Assembly: GCF_002354895.1 (NCBI RefSeq) | Contig: NZ_CP023439.1 | Location: 4,712,001 to 4,776,000 of the forward strand | Reading direction: 5' to 3' | Length of the DNA: 64,000 nucleotides | Origin: Thauera sp. K11 | GTDB lineage: Bacteria; Pseudomonadota; Gammaproteobacteria; Burkholderiales; Rhodocyclaceae | Shown: positions 18,507-27,540 of the stretch, one piece after another | Layout: each line of letters opens with the position of its first letter | Numbering within the stretch: position 1 is the stretch's first letter | Made by a program: the position numbers and the translations under genes | The notes under the pieces: model-generated | Databases searched by the model: none | Told to the model about the DNA's origin: nothing | The model's input: only the letters and a program-made list of their open reading frames with translations

Positions 18507-21225
18507 TTGAAAGCGCAAGGAGAAAACATTGATGGTAACGACAGACGACAAACCGAACGACACGCCGAAGCGATCGAAGTCCAAGAGGACGCCTGCGCTC
18601 TGCTTCAAGACGGGCGGGGACGTACGTGAAGCACGTCGCAGGCTTGGCATGAATCAAGTGGCGTTCTGGGGGGTGCTCGGCGTGACCCAATCGGCGGGTT
18701 CGCGCTACGAGTCCGGCCGCAACATCCCCAAGCCGGTCCAGATATTGCTGCACGTGGCCTACGCGACGGAAAGGCAGACGGAGGTCTTTCTCGACCACCT
18801 GCGTCCCAATCGCGCGCGCGATTGAATCCGCCAGGGTGGGGGAATTCAGTGCAGGGGGCTTGTTTCGGTCCTGATGGGTTCGCCCCTCGACCTGCATGAT
18901 TCTCGCCAACCGCAGCATCCGGATCGGCGCCGGCGCCATTGACCTTCACCTGTCCGGCGCGCTGGACAACCGCCAGGGCATCGCCGGGAGCGGCGGCACG
19001 CTCGCCAACCGCGGCACGCTGAGGGCGCCGGGGACCTGTCGGCGTCAGCCACGACGGTGCTCAACGCCGGGCTGATGGAAGCGGGCGAGCGGTTGTCGGT
19101 GCTGGGCGGGGACAGTGTGGTCAACACCCGCGGCGGCATCCTCGCCGGGCGCGACGTGGACGTCACCGCGCTCGACGGCGACCTCATCAACGAGCGCACC
19201 GTCACCCACGTCGACGGCACGGCCAGCCGCCTCACCTTCACCGTCGGGCTGGCCGATTCGGCCGCGCGCATCGAAGCGCTGGGCAGCCTGTCGCTGTCGG
19301 CCGGGCGCGATCTCTACAACCTGGGGGGCGTGATCTCGGCGATCGCCGACCTGGACCTGTCGGCGGGCCGCGACCTCGTCATCGCCGCGGCGGAGGAACG
19401 CGACGACAGCCTGCTGCGCACCAGGCGTCGCACGCACCGGATCGAAAGCGTGACCCAGTACGGCGGCGCGGTGAGCGCCGGCGGCGACCTCACCGCGGTG
19501 GCGGGCCAGGACCTGGCGGTGATCGGCAGCCGGGTCGAGGCCGGGGACGACGCGACGCTGCTGGCCGGGAACGACCTGACGCTGTCCTCGGCGGCCGACG
19601 CGTCGCACGAGGACGAACGCGACAGGCGCCGCGGCAAGAAGCTTCATCAGGCAACGCGCACGGTGCGCCAGCAGGCCGCCGAGGTCGAGGCCGGGGGTGA
19701 CCTGACGCTGGCGGCCGGGCAGGACCTGACGCTGGTGGCCAGCACCGCGAGCGCGGGGCGGGAAGCCTACCTCTACGCCGGCCGCGACGTCGCGCTGCTG
19801 GCGCAGACGGATCAGGACGCGTTCCTCTACGACAAGAAGTCGAAAGGCGGTTTCGGCAGCAGGCGCACGCGGCATGACGAAGTGAACGTCGTCACGCAGG
19901 TGGGCAGCCGGATCGAAGCCGGCACCGATCTGACGGTGGAAAGCGGCGGCGACCAGCGCTACCAGGTGGCCAAGCTGAAGAGCGGCGCCGACCTCACGCT
20001 GGATGCCGGCGGCGGGATCGCCTTCGAGGGCGCGAAGGACCTCGAGCAGGCGATCCACGAGAAGAGCGACAGCGATTGGGCATGGACCTCGGCCCGGGGC
20101 AAGGGCAAGACCGACGAGACGCTGCGCCAGAGCGAACTGATCGCCGGGGGCGAACTGGCGATCCGTGCCGCGGAAAAGATCCGCATCGACGTTCCGGAGG
20201 TCAATGCGCACAGCGTGAGCCAGACCATCGACGCGCTGGTGCAGGCCGAACCGCAACTGGCGTGGCTCAAGGAGATGGAGCGCCGCGGCGACATCGACTG
20301 GCAGCGGGTGAAGGAGGTGCACGAGCGCTTCCAGTACAGCCAGTCGGGCATGGGGCCGGGGCTGACGCTGGTGACGGCGATCGTGGTGACGGCGCTGACG
20401 TGGGGGACGGTGAGTGCCTGGCTCGGCACGGGGGCGGCGGCCGGCAGCGCGATGGTCGCGGCGGTGCCGGCCACCGCCACCGCGGCGGGGGTGTCCGCCG
20501 GTTGGGCCAATGCCGCACTGACGGCCACGGTGACCTCGATGGCGAGCAACGCAGCCATCCACACCCTCAACAGCGGCGGCGACCTGGGCAAGGCGCTGGA
20601 GAACACCTTCTCCGAGCGCGCCATGAAGGGCTACCTGACCAGCGCGGTGGTGGCCGGCCTCATGACCGGGTTGGTCGACCGCTATTTCAAGGGCGAGGGC
20701 GGCAGCGGCGCGGGGGTGGAGGGGGATATCTCGCAGGCCGGGCAGGCCACGGCCAGCACCAGCGCGTCCGGTTTCAACCTCGATACGGCGGCGGGCATCG
20801 GCCAGTTCGCGGCCTACCAGGGCACGCGTGCCCTGGTTTCGGCCGGGGTGGATACGGCGATCAACGGCGGGAACTTCGAAGAGAAGCTCGGCGCGGCCCT
20901 GACCTTGGCGGCCGTCCACACGGTCTCGGCGGTGGCGTTCCACGAGATCGGCGATCTGAAGCTGCAGGACGGCTCGATCGAGAAGGTCGCGGTGAAAGCG
21001 CTGGTGGGCGGGCTCATCAGCCAGGCAGCCACCGGGGACTTCGCCACCGGCGCGCTGGCGGCCGGCGCCAACGAGGCGCTGGTCAAGCATCTGGCCGACC
21101 TGGCCGACCACGACCCGCAACTGACCGGCATGGCCTCGCAACTGGTGGGGGCGGTGTCGTCGGCGATCTCCGGCGGCGATCCGAATCTGGCTTCGAATAT
21201 TGCGCTATCCGACACGCAGTACAAC
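18507..21225 (+). repeat. CDI cassette repeat unit A (XRE gene plus CdiA 3' core)
   Basis: This unit starts at TTGAAAGCGCAAGGAGAAAA and ends at the codons for SDTQYN. Over its whole length it is nearly identical to unit B at 22682-25401 (2719 versus 2720 bases). The one-base length difference matches the deletion at 19027. From about 18996 onwards it is also highly similar to the main cdiA at 14656-16866. Confidence 0.9.
18532..18825 (+). CDS. XRE-family helix-turn-helix protein, copy A
   Basis: The 97-residue protein has a basic N-terminus (KPNDTPKRSKSKRTPAL) followed by a helix-turn-helix of the XRE type: REARRRLGMNQVAFWGVLGVTQ and SAGSRYESGRNIPKP. AAGGAGAAAACATTG precedes the ATG; a TTG one codon upstream is an alternative start. 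It is the first of three almost identical copies in this window (others at 22707 and 27147), each at the left edge of a repeat unit. It probably regulates the cassettes or its own transcription; the target is unknown. Confidence 0.8.
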   Translation: MVTTDDKPNDTPKRSKSKRTPALCFKTGGDVREARRRLGMNQVAFWGVLGVTQSAGSRYESGRNIPKPVQILLHVAYATERQTEVFLDHLRPNRARD

Positions 21226-22146
21226 TATTTGAGTCACCAGGAAACAGACCAATTGTTGAAAGGTTTGCGCGAGTGCGGTGGCGACAACAATTGCAAGGAT
21301 ATTCTGTTGAAAGATGCGATCGCATTGAGCAGCAGTCGCAGTCCCCACGAATTGCTTGATCCTTCGCTGAACAGGGATGCAGCCTTTGCGGAACAGATGC
21401 TGCAATGGGCCGCCAGCGGTCTGGATTACGGCATGATCTCGCAGCGCCGTTTGAACGAATTGGCCAGCATCAACGCCGATCACCGGAGCGTGGCGGACAA
21501 TACGCCGGTATTGACCTCCGGCATCAACCAGGACGACGTCAACCGGCAGACGATGCTCAATAATTGGCACTACGGGCAGTCCACGAACCTTTCGCTCCCG
21601 CTTGCTGCAACAGCATCAGTCGTTTATGCGCCGGAGGTTCTGGCCGCGATGGGCTTGGGCAAGATGGCGGCGGGGGGAGCAATTGGTGGCGGATTCGATG
21701 CGGCCGGGCAGGCGTATAAGCTTTATACGGGCACGCAGGATGAGTACCGCCTTGCCCAAACAGTCATTGCCAGTGGTACGGGCGCGTTGACCGCGCCCTT
21801 AGTGAGTGGAGCCATCCTAGGCAATGCACTTCTCGGCGGTGCGGTGGGTGGAACTAATACCGCGATAACGAATTGGTGGTATGGCGAGAATGTGCAGGTA
21901 ACTAATGCCGCTCTTGATGGTCTTCTGTTCAGTGGGGCGGGGACGGCTTTTGGCCGTCTTGTCACCGGTCAGTTGCAAAAGAGATTGCCGCTATTTGTAG
22001 GGGAGAAGCCTTACGATCCTACAATTCCAATCCTGCTGCAGAATGTCAAGCCGAACTCTTATCCGGGCTATGTTGGCTCCGCGGTTGAACAAGGTGTTTC
22101 AAATATCCCTTCGTTTCGTGAATCAGCAGAAGGGGGTGAAAAGTGA
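18896..22146 (+). pseudogene. Orphan CdiA 3' module A, frameshifted, with hydrophobic toxin tip
   Basis: This is a headless copy of the CdiA C-terminal half: no signal peptide and no TPS domain. It begins with ATG-ATT-CTC-GCC as in module B, but GCGACCGGGG of B reads GCGCCGGGG here. The missing base near 19027 breaks the frame; restoring it gives 1083 codons. After SDTQYNY (21227) the sequence is unique, with about 305 residues rich in Gly/Ala and hydrophobic stretches (SLPLAATASVVYAPEVLAAMG, GTGALTAPLVSGAILGNALL). That suggests a membrane-active rather than a nuclease tip. The stop overlaps the immunity start. It is silent as it stands and a possible donor for tip exchange. Confidence 0.8.
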
Positions 22147-22565
22147 CGTATAGGGAATTCTTGCACAGGTTTGATGAATGGGTTTTTCGCGAGCTGCTGA
22201 ATGTATCGACGTATCGCGGATGTCTTAGAGCATTGGGAGTGTCGATTGTCACCATGTATGTGTTGTGGCACACCCATGATTTTTACGCGTGGTGTCGGTG
22301 GGTTTTTGATATTCCTTATGAGATCGACCGAGGAAAACAAAGCTGGGCACGGCTATGGGCGCTAATCATTGGTGGGTCGGGAGTTTTTACGTCGATTTTG
22401 TCGATGGCTATGCTTGCTATCAACCGCCACCGCGCCCGCAAGAGTGCAATCGGCCAGTGGTACGACCGCCCCGACCTGACCGCTAAGGATCTCTATGGCA
22501 CCGCATCGGATGCCGGCGGGGGCAATGAGGAAACCGTAGGACGTGGGGGCGACGGGAGGGATTGA
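22143..22565 (+). CDS. Membrane immunity protein candidate for tip A
   Basis: The 140-residue product starts at a GTG overlapping the toxin stop (GTGA), behind an AGAAGGGGGTGAAA ribosome-binding region. Two hydrophobic segments are visible, around residues 28-44 (CLRALGVSIVTMYVLW) and 71-92 (LWALIIGGSGVFTSILSMAML), with a polar C-terminal tail. An inner-membrane immunity protein is the usual partner of pore-forming or membrane-targeted CDI toxins, consistent with the hydrophobic tip upstream. I recognise no named family; the assignment rests on context and topology. Confidence 0.6.
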   Translation: MTYREFLHRFDEWVFRELLNVSTYRGCLRALGVSIVTMYVLWHTHDFYAWCRWVFDIPYEIDRGKQSWARLWALIIGGSGVFTSILSMAMLAINRHRARKSAIGQWYDRPDLTAKDLYGTASDAGGGNEETVGRGGDGRD

Positions 22566-22681
22566 GTGAATCCACATCGAATTCATAAGTGTGTGTAACC
22601 AGTCATTGAGGCATGCCGTGAAGTTCTCCGACCATCAACAGACATCACGAATGCACAAGACATCCATGAAAACTGACCACG

Positions 22682-25401
22682 TTGAAAGCGCAAGGAGAAA
22701 ACATTGATGGTGACAACAGACGACAAACCGAACGACACGCCGAAGCGATCGAAGTCCAAGAGGACGCCTGCGCTCTGCTTCAAGACGGGCGAGGACGTGC
22801 GTGAAGCACGTCGCAGGCTTGGCATGAATCAAGTGGCGTTCTGGGGGGTGCTCGGCGTGACCCAATCGGCGGGTTCGCGCTACGAGTCCGGCCGCAACAT
22901 TCCCAAACCGGTCCAGATATTGCTGCACGTGGCCTACGCGACGGAAAGGCAGACGGAGGTCTTTCTCGACCACCTGCGTCCCAATCGCTCGCGCGATTGA
23001 ATCCGCCAGGGTGGGGGAATTCAGTGCAGGGGGCTTGTTTCGGTCCTGATGGGTTCGCCCCTCGACCTGCATGATTCTCGCCAACCGCAGCATCCGGATC
23101 GGCGCCGGCGCCATTGACCTTCACCTGTCCGGCGCGCTGGACAACCGCCAGGGCATCGCCGGGAGCGGCGGCACGCTCGCCAACCGCGGCACGCTGAGGG
23201 CGACCGGGGACCTGTCGGCGTCAGCCACGACGGTGCTCAACGCCGGACTGATGGAAGCGGGCGAGCGGTTGTCGGTGCTGGGCGGGGACAGCGTGGTCAA
23301 CACCCGCGGCGGCATCCTCGCCGGGCGCGACGTGGACGTCACCGCGCTGGACGGCGACCTCATCAACGAGCGCACCGTCACCCACGTCGACGGCACGGCC
23401 AGCCGCCTCACCTTCACCCTCGGGCTGGCCGACTCGGCCGCGCGCATCGAAGCGCTGGGCAGCCTGTCGCTGTCGGCCGGGCGCGATCTCTACAACCTGG
23501 GCGGCGTGATCTCGGCGATCGCCGACCTGGACCTGTCGGCGGGCCGCGACCTCGTCATCGCCGCGGCGGAGGAACGCGACGACAGCCTGCTGCGCACCAG
23601 GCGGCGCACGCACCGGATCGAAAGCGTGACCCCGTACGGCGGCGCGGTGAGCGCCGGCGGCGACCTCACCGCGGTGGCGGGCCAGGACCTGTCGGTGATC
23701 GGCAGCCGGGTCGAGGCCGGGGGTGACGCGACGCTGCTGGCCGGGAACGACCTGACGCTGTCCTCGGCGGCCGACGCGTCGCACGAGGACGAACGCGACA
23801 GGCGCCGCGGCAAGAAGCTTCATCAGGAAACGCGCACGGTGCGCCAGCAGGCCGCCGAGGTCGAGGCCGGGGGTGACCTGACGCTGGCGGCCGGGCAGGA
23901 CCTGACGCTGGTGGCCAGCACCGCGAGCGCGGGGCGGGAAGCCTACCTCTACGCCGGCCGCGACGTCGCGCTGCTGGCGCAGACGGATCAGGACGCGTTC
24001 CTCTACGACAAGAAGTCGAAAGGCGGTTTCGGCAGCAAGCGCACGCGGCATGACGAAGTGAACGTCGTCACGCAGGTGGGCAGCAGCGTTTCCGCCGGCA
24101 CGGATCTGACGGTGGAGAGCGGTGGCGACCAGCGCTACCAGGTGGCGAACCTGAAGAGCGGCCAAGACCTCACGCTGGACTCGGGTGGCGGGATCGCCTT
24201 CGAGGGCGTGAAGGACCTCGAGCAGGCGATCCACGAGAAGAGCGACAGCGTTTGGGCGTGGACCTCGGCCCGGGGCAAGGGCAAGACGGACGAGACGCTG
24301 CGCCAGAGCGAACTGATCGCCGGGGGCGAACTGGCGATCCGGGCGGCGCAGCACATCCGCATCGACGTCCCCGAAGTCAATGCGCAGACGGTCTCGCAGA
24401 CCATCACGGCGCTGGCGGAAGCCGAACCGCAACTGGCGTGGCTCAAGCAGATGGAGCGCCGCGGCGACATCGACTGGCAGCGGGTGAAGGAAGTGCATGA
24501 GCGCTTCCAGTACAGCCAGTCGGGCATGGGGCCGGGGCTGACGCTGGTGACGGCGATCGTGGTGACGGCGCTGACGTGGGGGACGGTGAGTGCCTGGCTC
24601 GGGACGGGGGCGGCGGCCGGCAGCGCGATGGCCGTGGCGGTGCCGGCCACCGCCACCGCGGCGGGGGTTTCCGCCGGCTGGGCCAATGCCGCACTGACGG
24701 CCACGGTGACCTCGATGGCGAGCAACGCAGCCATCCACACCCTCAACAGCGGCGGCGACCTGGGCAAGGCGCTGGAGAACACCTTCTCCGAGCGCGCCAT
24801 GAAGGGCTACCTGACCAGTGCGGTGGTGGCCGGCCTCATGACCGGGTTGGTCGACCGCTATTTCAAGGGCGAGGGCGGCAGCGGCGCGGGGGTGGAGGGG
24901 GATGTCTCGCAGGCCGGGCAGGCCACGGCCAGTACCAGCGCGTCCGGTTTCAACCTCGATACGGCGGCGGGCATTGGCCAGTTCGCGGCCTACCAGGGCA
25001 CGCGTGCCCTGGTTTCGGCCGGGGTGGATACGGCGATCAACGGCGGGAACTTCGAAGAGAAGCTCGGCGCGGCCCTGACCTTGGCGGCCGTCCACACGGT
25101 CTCGGCGGTGGCGTTCCACGAGATCGGCGATCTGAAGCTGCAGGACGGCTCGATCGAGAAGGTCGCGGTGAAAGCGCTGGTGGGCGGGCTCATCAGCCAG
25201 GCAGCCACCGGGGACTTCGCCACCGGCGCGCTGGCGGCCGGCGCCAACGAGGCGCTGGTCAAGCATCTGGCCGACCTGGCCGACCACGACCCGCAACTGA
25301 CCGGCATGGCCTCGCAACTGGTGGGGGCGGTGTCGTCGGCGCTCTCGGGCGGCGATCCGAATCTGGCCTCGGACATCGCGCTATCCGACACGCAGTACAA
25401 C
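22682..25401 (+). repeat. CDI cassette repeat unit B
   Basis: This is the second copy of the 2.72 kb unit. It has the same left edge (TTGAAAGCGC), the same XRE gene, the same 70-base linker to an ATG and the same CdiA core to SDTQYN. It keeps the base missing in unit A. At 24346-24450 it follows the main cdiA (AAQHIRIDVPEVNAQTVS) rather than unit A (AAEKIRIDVPEVNAHSVS), which shows gene conversion between copies. Confidence 0.9.
22707..23000 (+). CDS. XRE-family helix-turn-helix protein, copy B
   Basis: This copy is almost identical in sequence to the copy at 18532, differing at a handful of positions (for example GEDVREAR instead of GGDVREAR). It has the same AAGGAGAAAAC ribosome-binding site and stands at the left edge of unit B. 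Its conservation across three copies, while the toxin tips are unrelated, suggests either selection for function or recent duplication. Confidence 0.8.
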   Translation: MVTTDDKPNDTPKRSKSKRTPALCFKTGEDVREARRRLGMNQVAFWGVLGVTQSAGSRYESGRNIPKPVQILLHVAYATERQTEVFLDHLRPNRSRD

Positions 25402-26151
25402 CACGAATTGCACAAGGACGCCGCCAAGGTAGCGGAGCAGGCGCTGGAACACTGCAAGAGCAGGCCAGAGCAATGCGATCCGAGTTTCGTGCGGCTGACG
25501 ACGGGGGATGTGCTGGCTGCAATGGAGGCTGAAGCACAGCACGGGGTCGGTTTCGAGAACGCCAAGCCGGAAGCCCTGGCCTTCGTCAACAACTACATGT
25601 TTGCGTTGTCTCCGGGGTTGAAGGACTTTTTGTATGTGCCGACCGAATCAGAACAGCAGCGGCTGGATTTCATGGAGGACGCTGAACTTGCCGGAACTCT
25701 TCTTGGAGGGGCAGCCAGCGCACTGAAGAATATCGGTACGAAAGGGTTGGCCGCTGCGACAAAGGATAGCGGCCCAATATCAAATTGGATTGCAAGCCTT
25801 GTGGGTAAGAGTGGAGAACAAGGAGGTAGTGTTGCCGGAGAACTCACTAGCATTGCTCAGAAGCAGCTTGACAAGAAGTTTAAGCACGCATCTGATTTCG
25901 GTGTAGTAACCACAAAGAAGAACCCTGAAACGATTGCTCAGTTCGAGTCGGCAATCAAGGCCCACATGGATTCTCCCTCTACTATGCAGCAAGGTACATA
26001 TGGATTTGTAAAGGACTCAAAGGTTTTCTTTAATTCAACCACGAATAATGTAGTTGTTATCGATAGTACGGGGAGTTTTGTCACAGGATTCAAACTTGCT
26101 CCTGGGACCCCGCAGTTTAATAACTTTATTAAAAACGGTGTCTTACGATGA
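23071..26151 (+). CDS. Orphan CdiA 3' module B with colicin D-like toxin tip
   Basis: An intact 1026-codon frame starts at ATG but has no ribosome-binding site, signal peptide or TPS domain, so it could not be secreted by itself. Its first 30 residues match an FHA-repeat stretch of the main cdiA near 11976-12069; the rest follows 14656 onward. Past SDTQYN the tip is unique and AT-richer. Its last 95 residues (KKFKHASDFG, GTYGFVKDSKVFFN, VIDSTGSFVTGFKLAP) resemble the colicin D catalytic domain, a nuclease that cuts arginine tRNA anticodon loops. A colicin D-type immunity gene overlaps the stop. Confidence 0.82.
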   Translation: MILANRSIRIGAGAIDLHLSGALDNRQGIAGSGGTLANRGTLRATGDLSASATTVLNAGLMEAGERLSVLGGDSVVNTRGGILAGRDVDVTALDGDLINERTVTHVDGTASRLTFTLGLADSAARIEALGSLSLSAGRDLYNLGGVISAIADLDLSAGRDLVIAAAEERDDSLLRTRRRTHRIESVTPYGGAVSAGGDLTAVAGQDLSVIGSRVEAGGDATLLAGNDLTLSSAADASHEDERDRRRGKKLHQETRTVRQQAAEVEAGGDLTLAAGQDLTLVASTASAGREAYLYAGRDVALLAQTDQDAFLYDKKSKGGFGSKRTRHDEVNVVTQVGSSVSAGTDLTVESGGDQRYQVANLKSGQDLTLDSGGGIAFEGVKDLEQAIHEKSDSVWAWTSARGKGKTDETLRQSELIAGGELAIRAAQHIRIDVPEVNAQTVSQTITALAEAEPQLAWLKQMERRGDIDWQRVKEVHERFQYSQSGMGPGLTLVTAIVVTALTWGTVSAWLGTGAAAGSAMAVAVPATATAAGVSAGWANAALTATVTSMASNAAIHTLNSGGDLGKALENTFSERAMKGYLTSAVVAGLMTGLVDRYFKGEGGSGAGVEGDVSQAGQATASTSASGFNLDTAAGIGQFAAYQGTRALVSAGVDTAINGGNFEEKLGAALTLAAVHTVSAVAFHEIGDLKLQDGSIEKVAVKALVGGLISQAATGDFATGALAAGANEALVKHLADLADHDPQLTGMASQLVGAVSSALSGGDPNLASDIALSDTQYNHELHKDAAKVAEQALEHCKSRPEQCDPSFVRLTTGDVLAAMEAEAQHGVGFENAKPEALAFVNNYMFALSPGLKDFLYVPTESEQQRLDFMEDAELAGTLLGGAASALKNIGTKGLAAATKDSGPISNWIASLVGKSGEQGGSVAGELTSIAQKQLDKKFKHASDFGVVTTKKNPETIAQFESAIKAHMDSPSTMQQGTYGFVKDSKVFFNSTTNNVVVIDSTGSFVTGFKLAPGTPQFNNFIKNGVLR

Positions 26152-26423
26152 GTTCTATCCTTCTGGAGTTTGCAAAATCTTTTGTGGCGGATCGGTTGTC
26201 TGGCAAGGTTTTTTCTGAGGCATATATTGAGCTTTGGAAAATAGAGAGGGATAAAAATCTCCTTCAGGAGGATGCTCCACTATTAAGTGAGTGCTTGTCT
26301 AGCATATTTTGTGCGGCAGATATGTATTGTGAAGATGCTATTTCACGAGAAGAACATGAGTTTGATAGTGACCAGTTAAAGGCAGAGATTTCTAGATTGA
26401 TTAGGAAGTTCGAACTCGATTAG
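26148..26423 (+). CDS. Colicin D-type immunity protein
   Basis: The 91-residue acidic protein starts at an ATG overlapping the toxin TGA. Its pattern (LLEFAKSFVADRLSGKVFSEAYIELW, SECLSSIFCAADMYCED, ISRLIRKFELD) matches the small helical ImmD family. In colicin D, ImmD blocks the tRNase active site with acidic residues, and this protein is rich in Asp/Glu towards its C-terminus. The gene is AT-rich like the tip. Presence of the immunity gene would protect the cell if the tip were recombined into the expressed cdiA. Confidence 0.8.
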   Translation: MSSILLEFAKSFVADRLSGKVFSEAYIELWKIERDKNLLQEDAPLLSECLSSIFCAADMYCEDAISREEHEFDSDQLKAEISRLIRKFELD

Positions 26424-26585
26424 TGGCGAAATGGCTACTGCTGTCGTTCGGGCAACATCGAAAGCGCGGGCGACATGTGCCTCGATTGTCCCCCAACTCC
26501 ATTTTGTGGTTATTGGGGTCCGTGTAATAACGGTAATTTATGGTACAGAGCCGTACCGATTGCCACGGTCAAGATCAAGGAGTAA
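26424..26585 (+). pseudogene. Remnant of a CdiA gene with lost toxin body
   Basis: A short open frame reads SGNIESAGDM near 26450-26476, matching GTIESAGDM of the main cdiA (12919-12945) almost base for base. It then continues into a Cys-rich tail (CLDCPPTPFCGYWGPCNN) and stops at 26585, three bases before the next ATG. That spacing is what toxin and immunity genes show elsewhere in this island. I read it as the two ends of a deleted toxin module; no start codon or ribosome-binding site is present. Confidence 0.5.
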
Positions 26586-26588
26586 GCC

Positions 26589-26855
26589 ATGCCAGAATAT
26601 GTGATGCAGAAAAAGGAGTTGGCACAAGCGGCGTTGAAACTCAGGGACGTATTGTGTGTGGCTAAAGAGGACTTCCTGAAAGAGGGGTGCCCGGGAAGTG
26701 CTGGATGTGTCGACTACGCCCTTGAGCTGCTTAATCCAATTCTGGATTTGTGCATTGCGAAGAAGTTGGAAGAGTCATTTTACTTTACGGCATACATGGG
26801 CCGGATCATGGGGGACCATCTTGGATATTCCAAATATTCAGCCATATTGGTATGA
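26589..26855 (+). CDS. Hypothetical small protein, probable orphan immunity gene
   Basis: The 88-residue product begins MPEYVMQKKELAQAALKLRD behind a good ATCAAGGAGTAAGCC site. No family is recognised. The same frame stays open for 54 further codons past its TGA (26853-26855), reading TPEEFAKTDFVKLRLMPK and ending at 27020, so the intact ancestor may have been about 143 residues, cut by a nonsense mutation. Position behind a toxin remnant and low GC favour an immunity function. It could still protect against siblings carrying the lost toxin. Confidence 0.5.
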   Translation: MPEYVMQKKELAQAALKLRDVLCVAKEDFLKEGCPGSAGCVDYALELLNPILDLCIAKKLEESFYFTAYMGRIMGDHLGYSKYSAILV

Positions 26856-27121
26856 CCTTTGCGATTTAGGGCGTGGGGGCTGACTCCAGAGGAGTTTGCA
26901 AAAACCGATTTTGTGAAACTCCGCCTGATGCCCAAGCAGTTACGCCCGCCGCCCGAATATCAACCCGGCGAGGCCCAACAGGAGAGGGTCAAGAGAGAAT
27001 TGAAGTTCAAGGAGAAATAATGGAACTAGCCACGATCTCGCCCCGGAGGGGGAGGGATTGAGTACCCGGTTGGGGTGAAATTCGTAGTTATTGGGAGCCC
27101 GGTTTAAGAAAAAATGAATTC

Positions 27122-27450
27122 TTGAAAGCGCAAGGAGAAAACATTGATGGTGACAACAGACGACAAACCGAACGACACGCCGAAGCGATCGAAGTCCAAG
27201 AGGACGCCTGCGCTCTGCTTCAAGACGGGCGGGGACGTGCGTGAAGCACGTCGCAGGCTTGGCATGAATCAAGTGGCGTTCTGGGGGGTGCTCGGCGTGA
27301 CCCAATCGGCGGGTTCGCGCTACGAGTCCGGGCGCAACATTCCCAAGCCGGTCCAGATATTGCTGCACGTGGCCTACGCGACGGAAAGGCAGACGGAGGT
27401 CTTTCTCGACTACCTGCGTCCCAATCGCTCGCGCGATTGAATCCGCCAGG
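27122..27450 (+). repeat. CDI cassette repeat unit C, left end only
   Basis: This third copy of the left edge starts at TTGAAAGCGCAAGGAGAAAA and includes the complete XRE gene. Homology with units A and B stops just after it, at CCGCCAGGG, with no CdiA core following. It marks the right border of the cassette array and is a ready substrate for recombination with units A and B. Confidence 0.85.
27147..27440 (+). CDS. XRE-family helix-turn-helix protein, copy C
   Basis: This copy nearly matches copies A and B; one visible change is FLDYLRPN for FLDHLRPN. It has the same AAGGAGAAAAC ribosome-binding site. Unlike the other two it is followed by a lipoprotein gene rather than a CdiA module. It is intact and probably translated. 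Confidence 0.8.
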   Translation: MVTTDDKPNDTPKRSKSKRTPALCFKTGGDVREARRRLGMNQVAFWGVLGVTQSAGSRYESGRNIPKPVQILLHVAYATERQTEVFLDYLRPNRSRD

Positions 27451-27540
27451 GGGCGGGGGTGGTGAATTCGATGCTCATCGAAGCGGCCGACGTCATTGGG
27501 GATGACGGGGCTTCTCTGCAATCCAATCAGGGAGTTATCA

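Noticed and set aside
26853..26855. In-frame TGA in the orphan immunity gene read as selenocysteine
   Set aside because: No SECIS-like structure directly follows and the context is one of gene decay.
18434..27121. Insertion sequence or transposase driving the cassette duplication
   Set aside because: No transposase motif, terminal inverted repeat or target duplication is visible at the unit borders; homologous recombination explains the structure.
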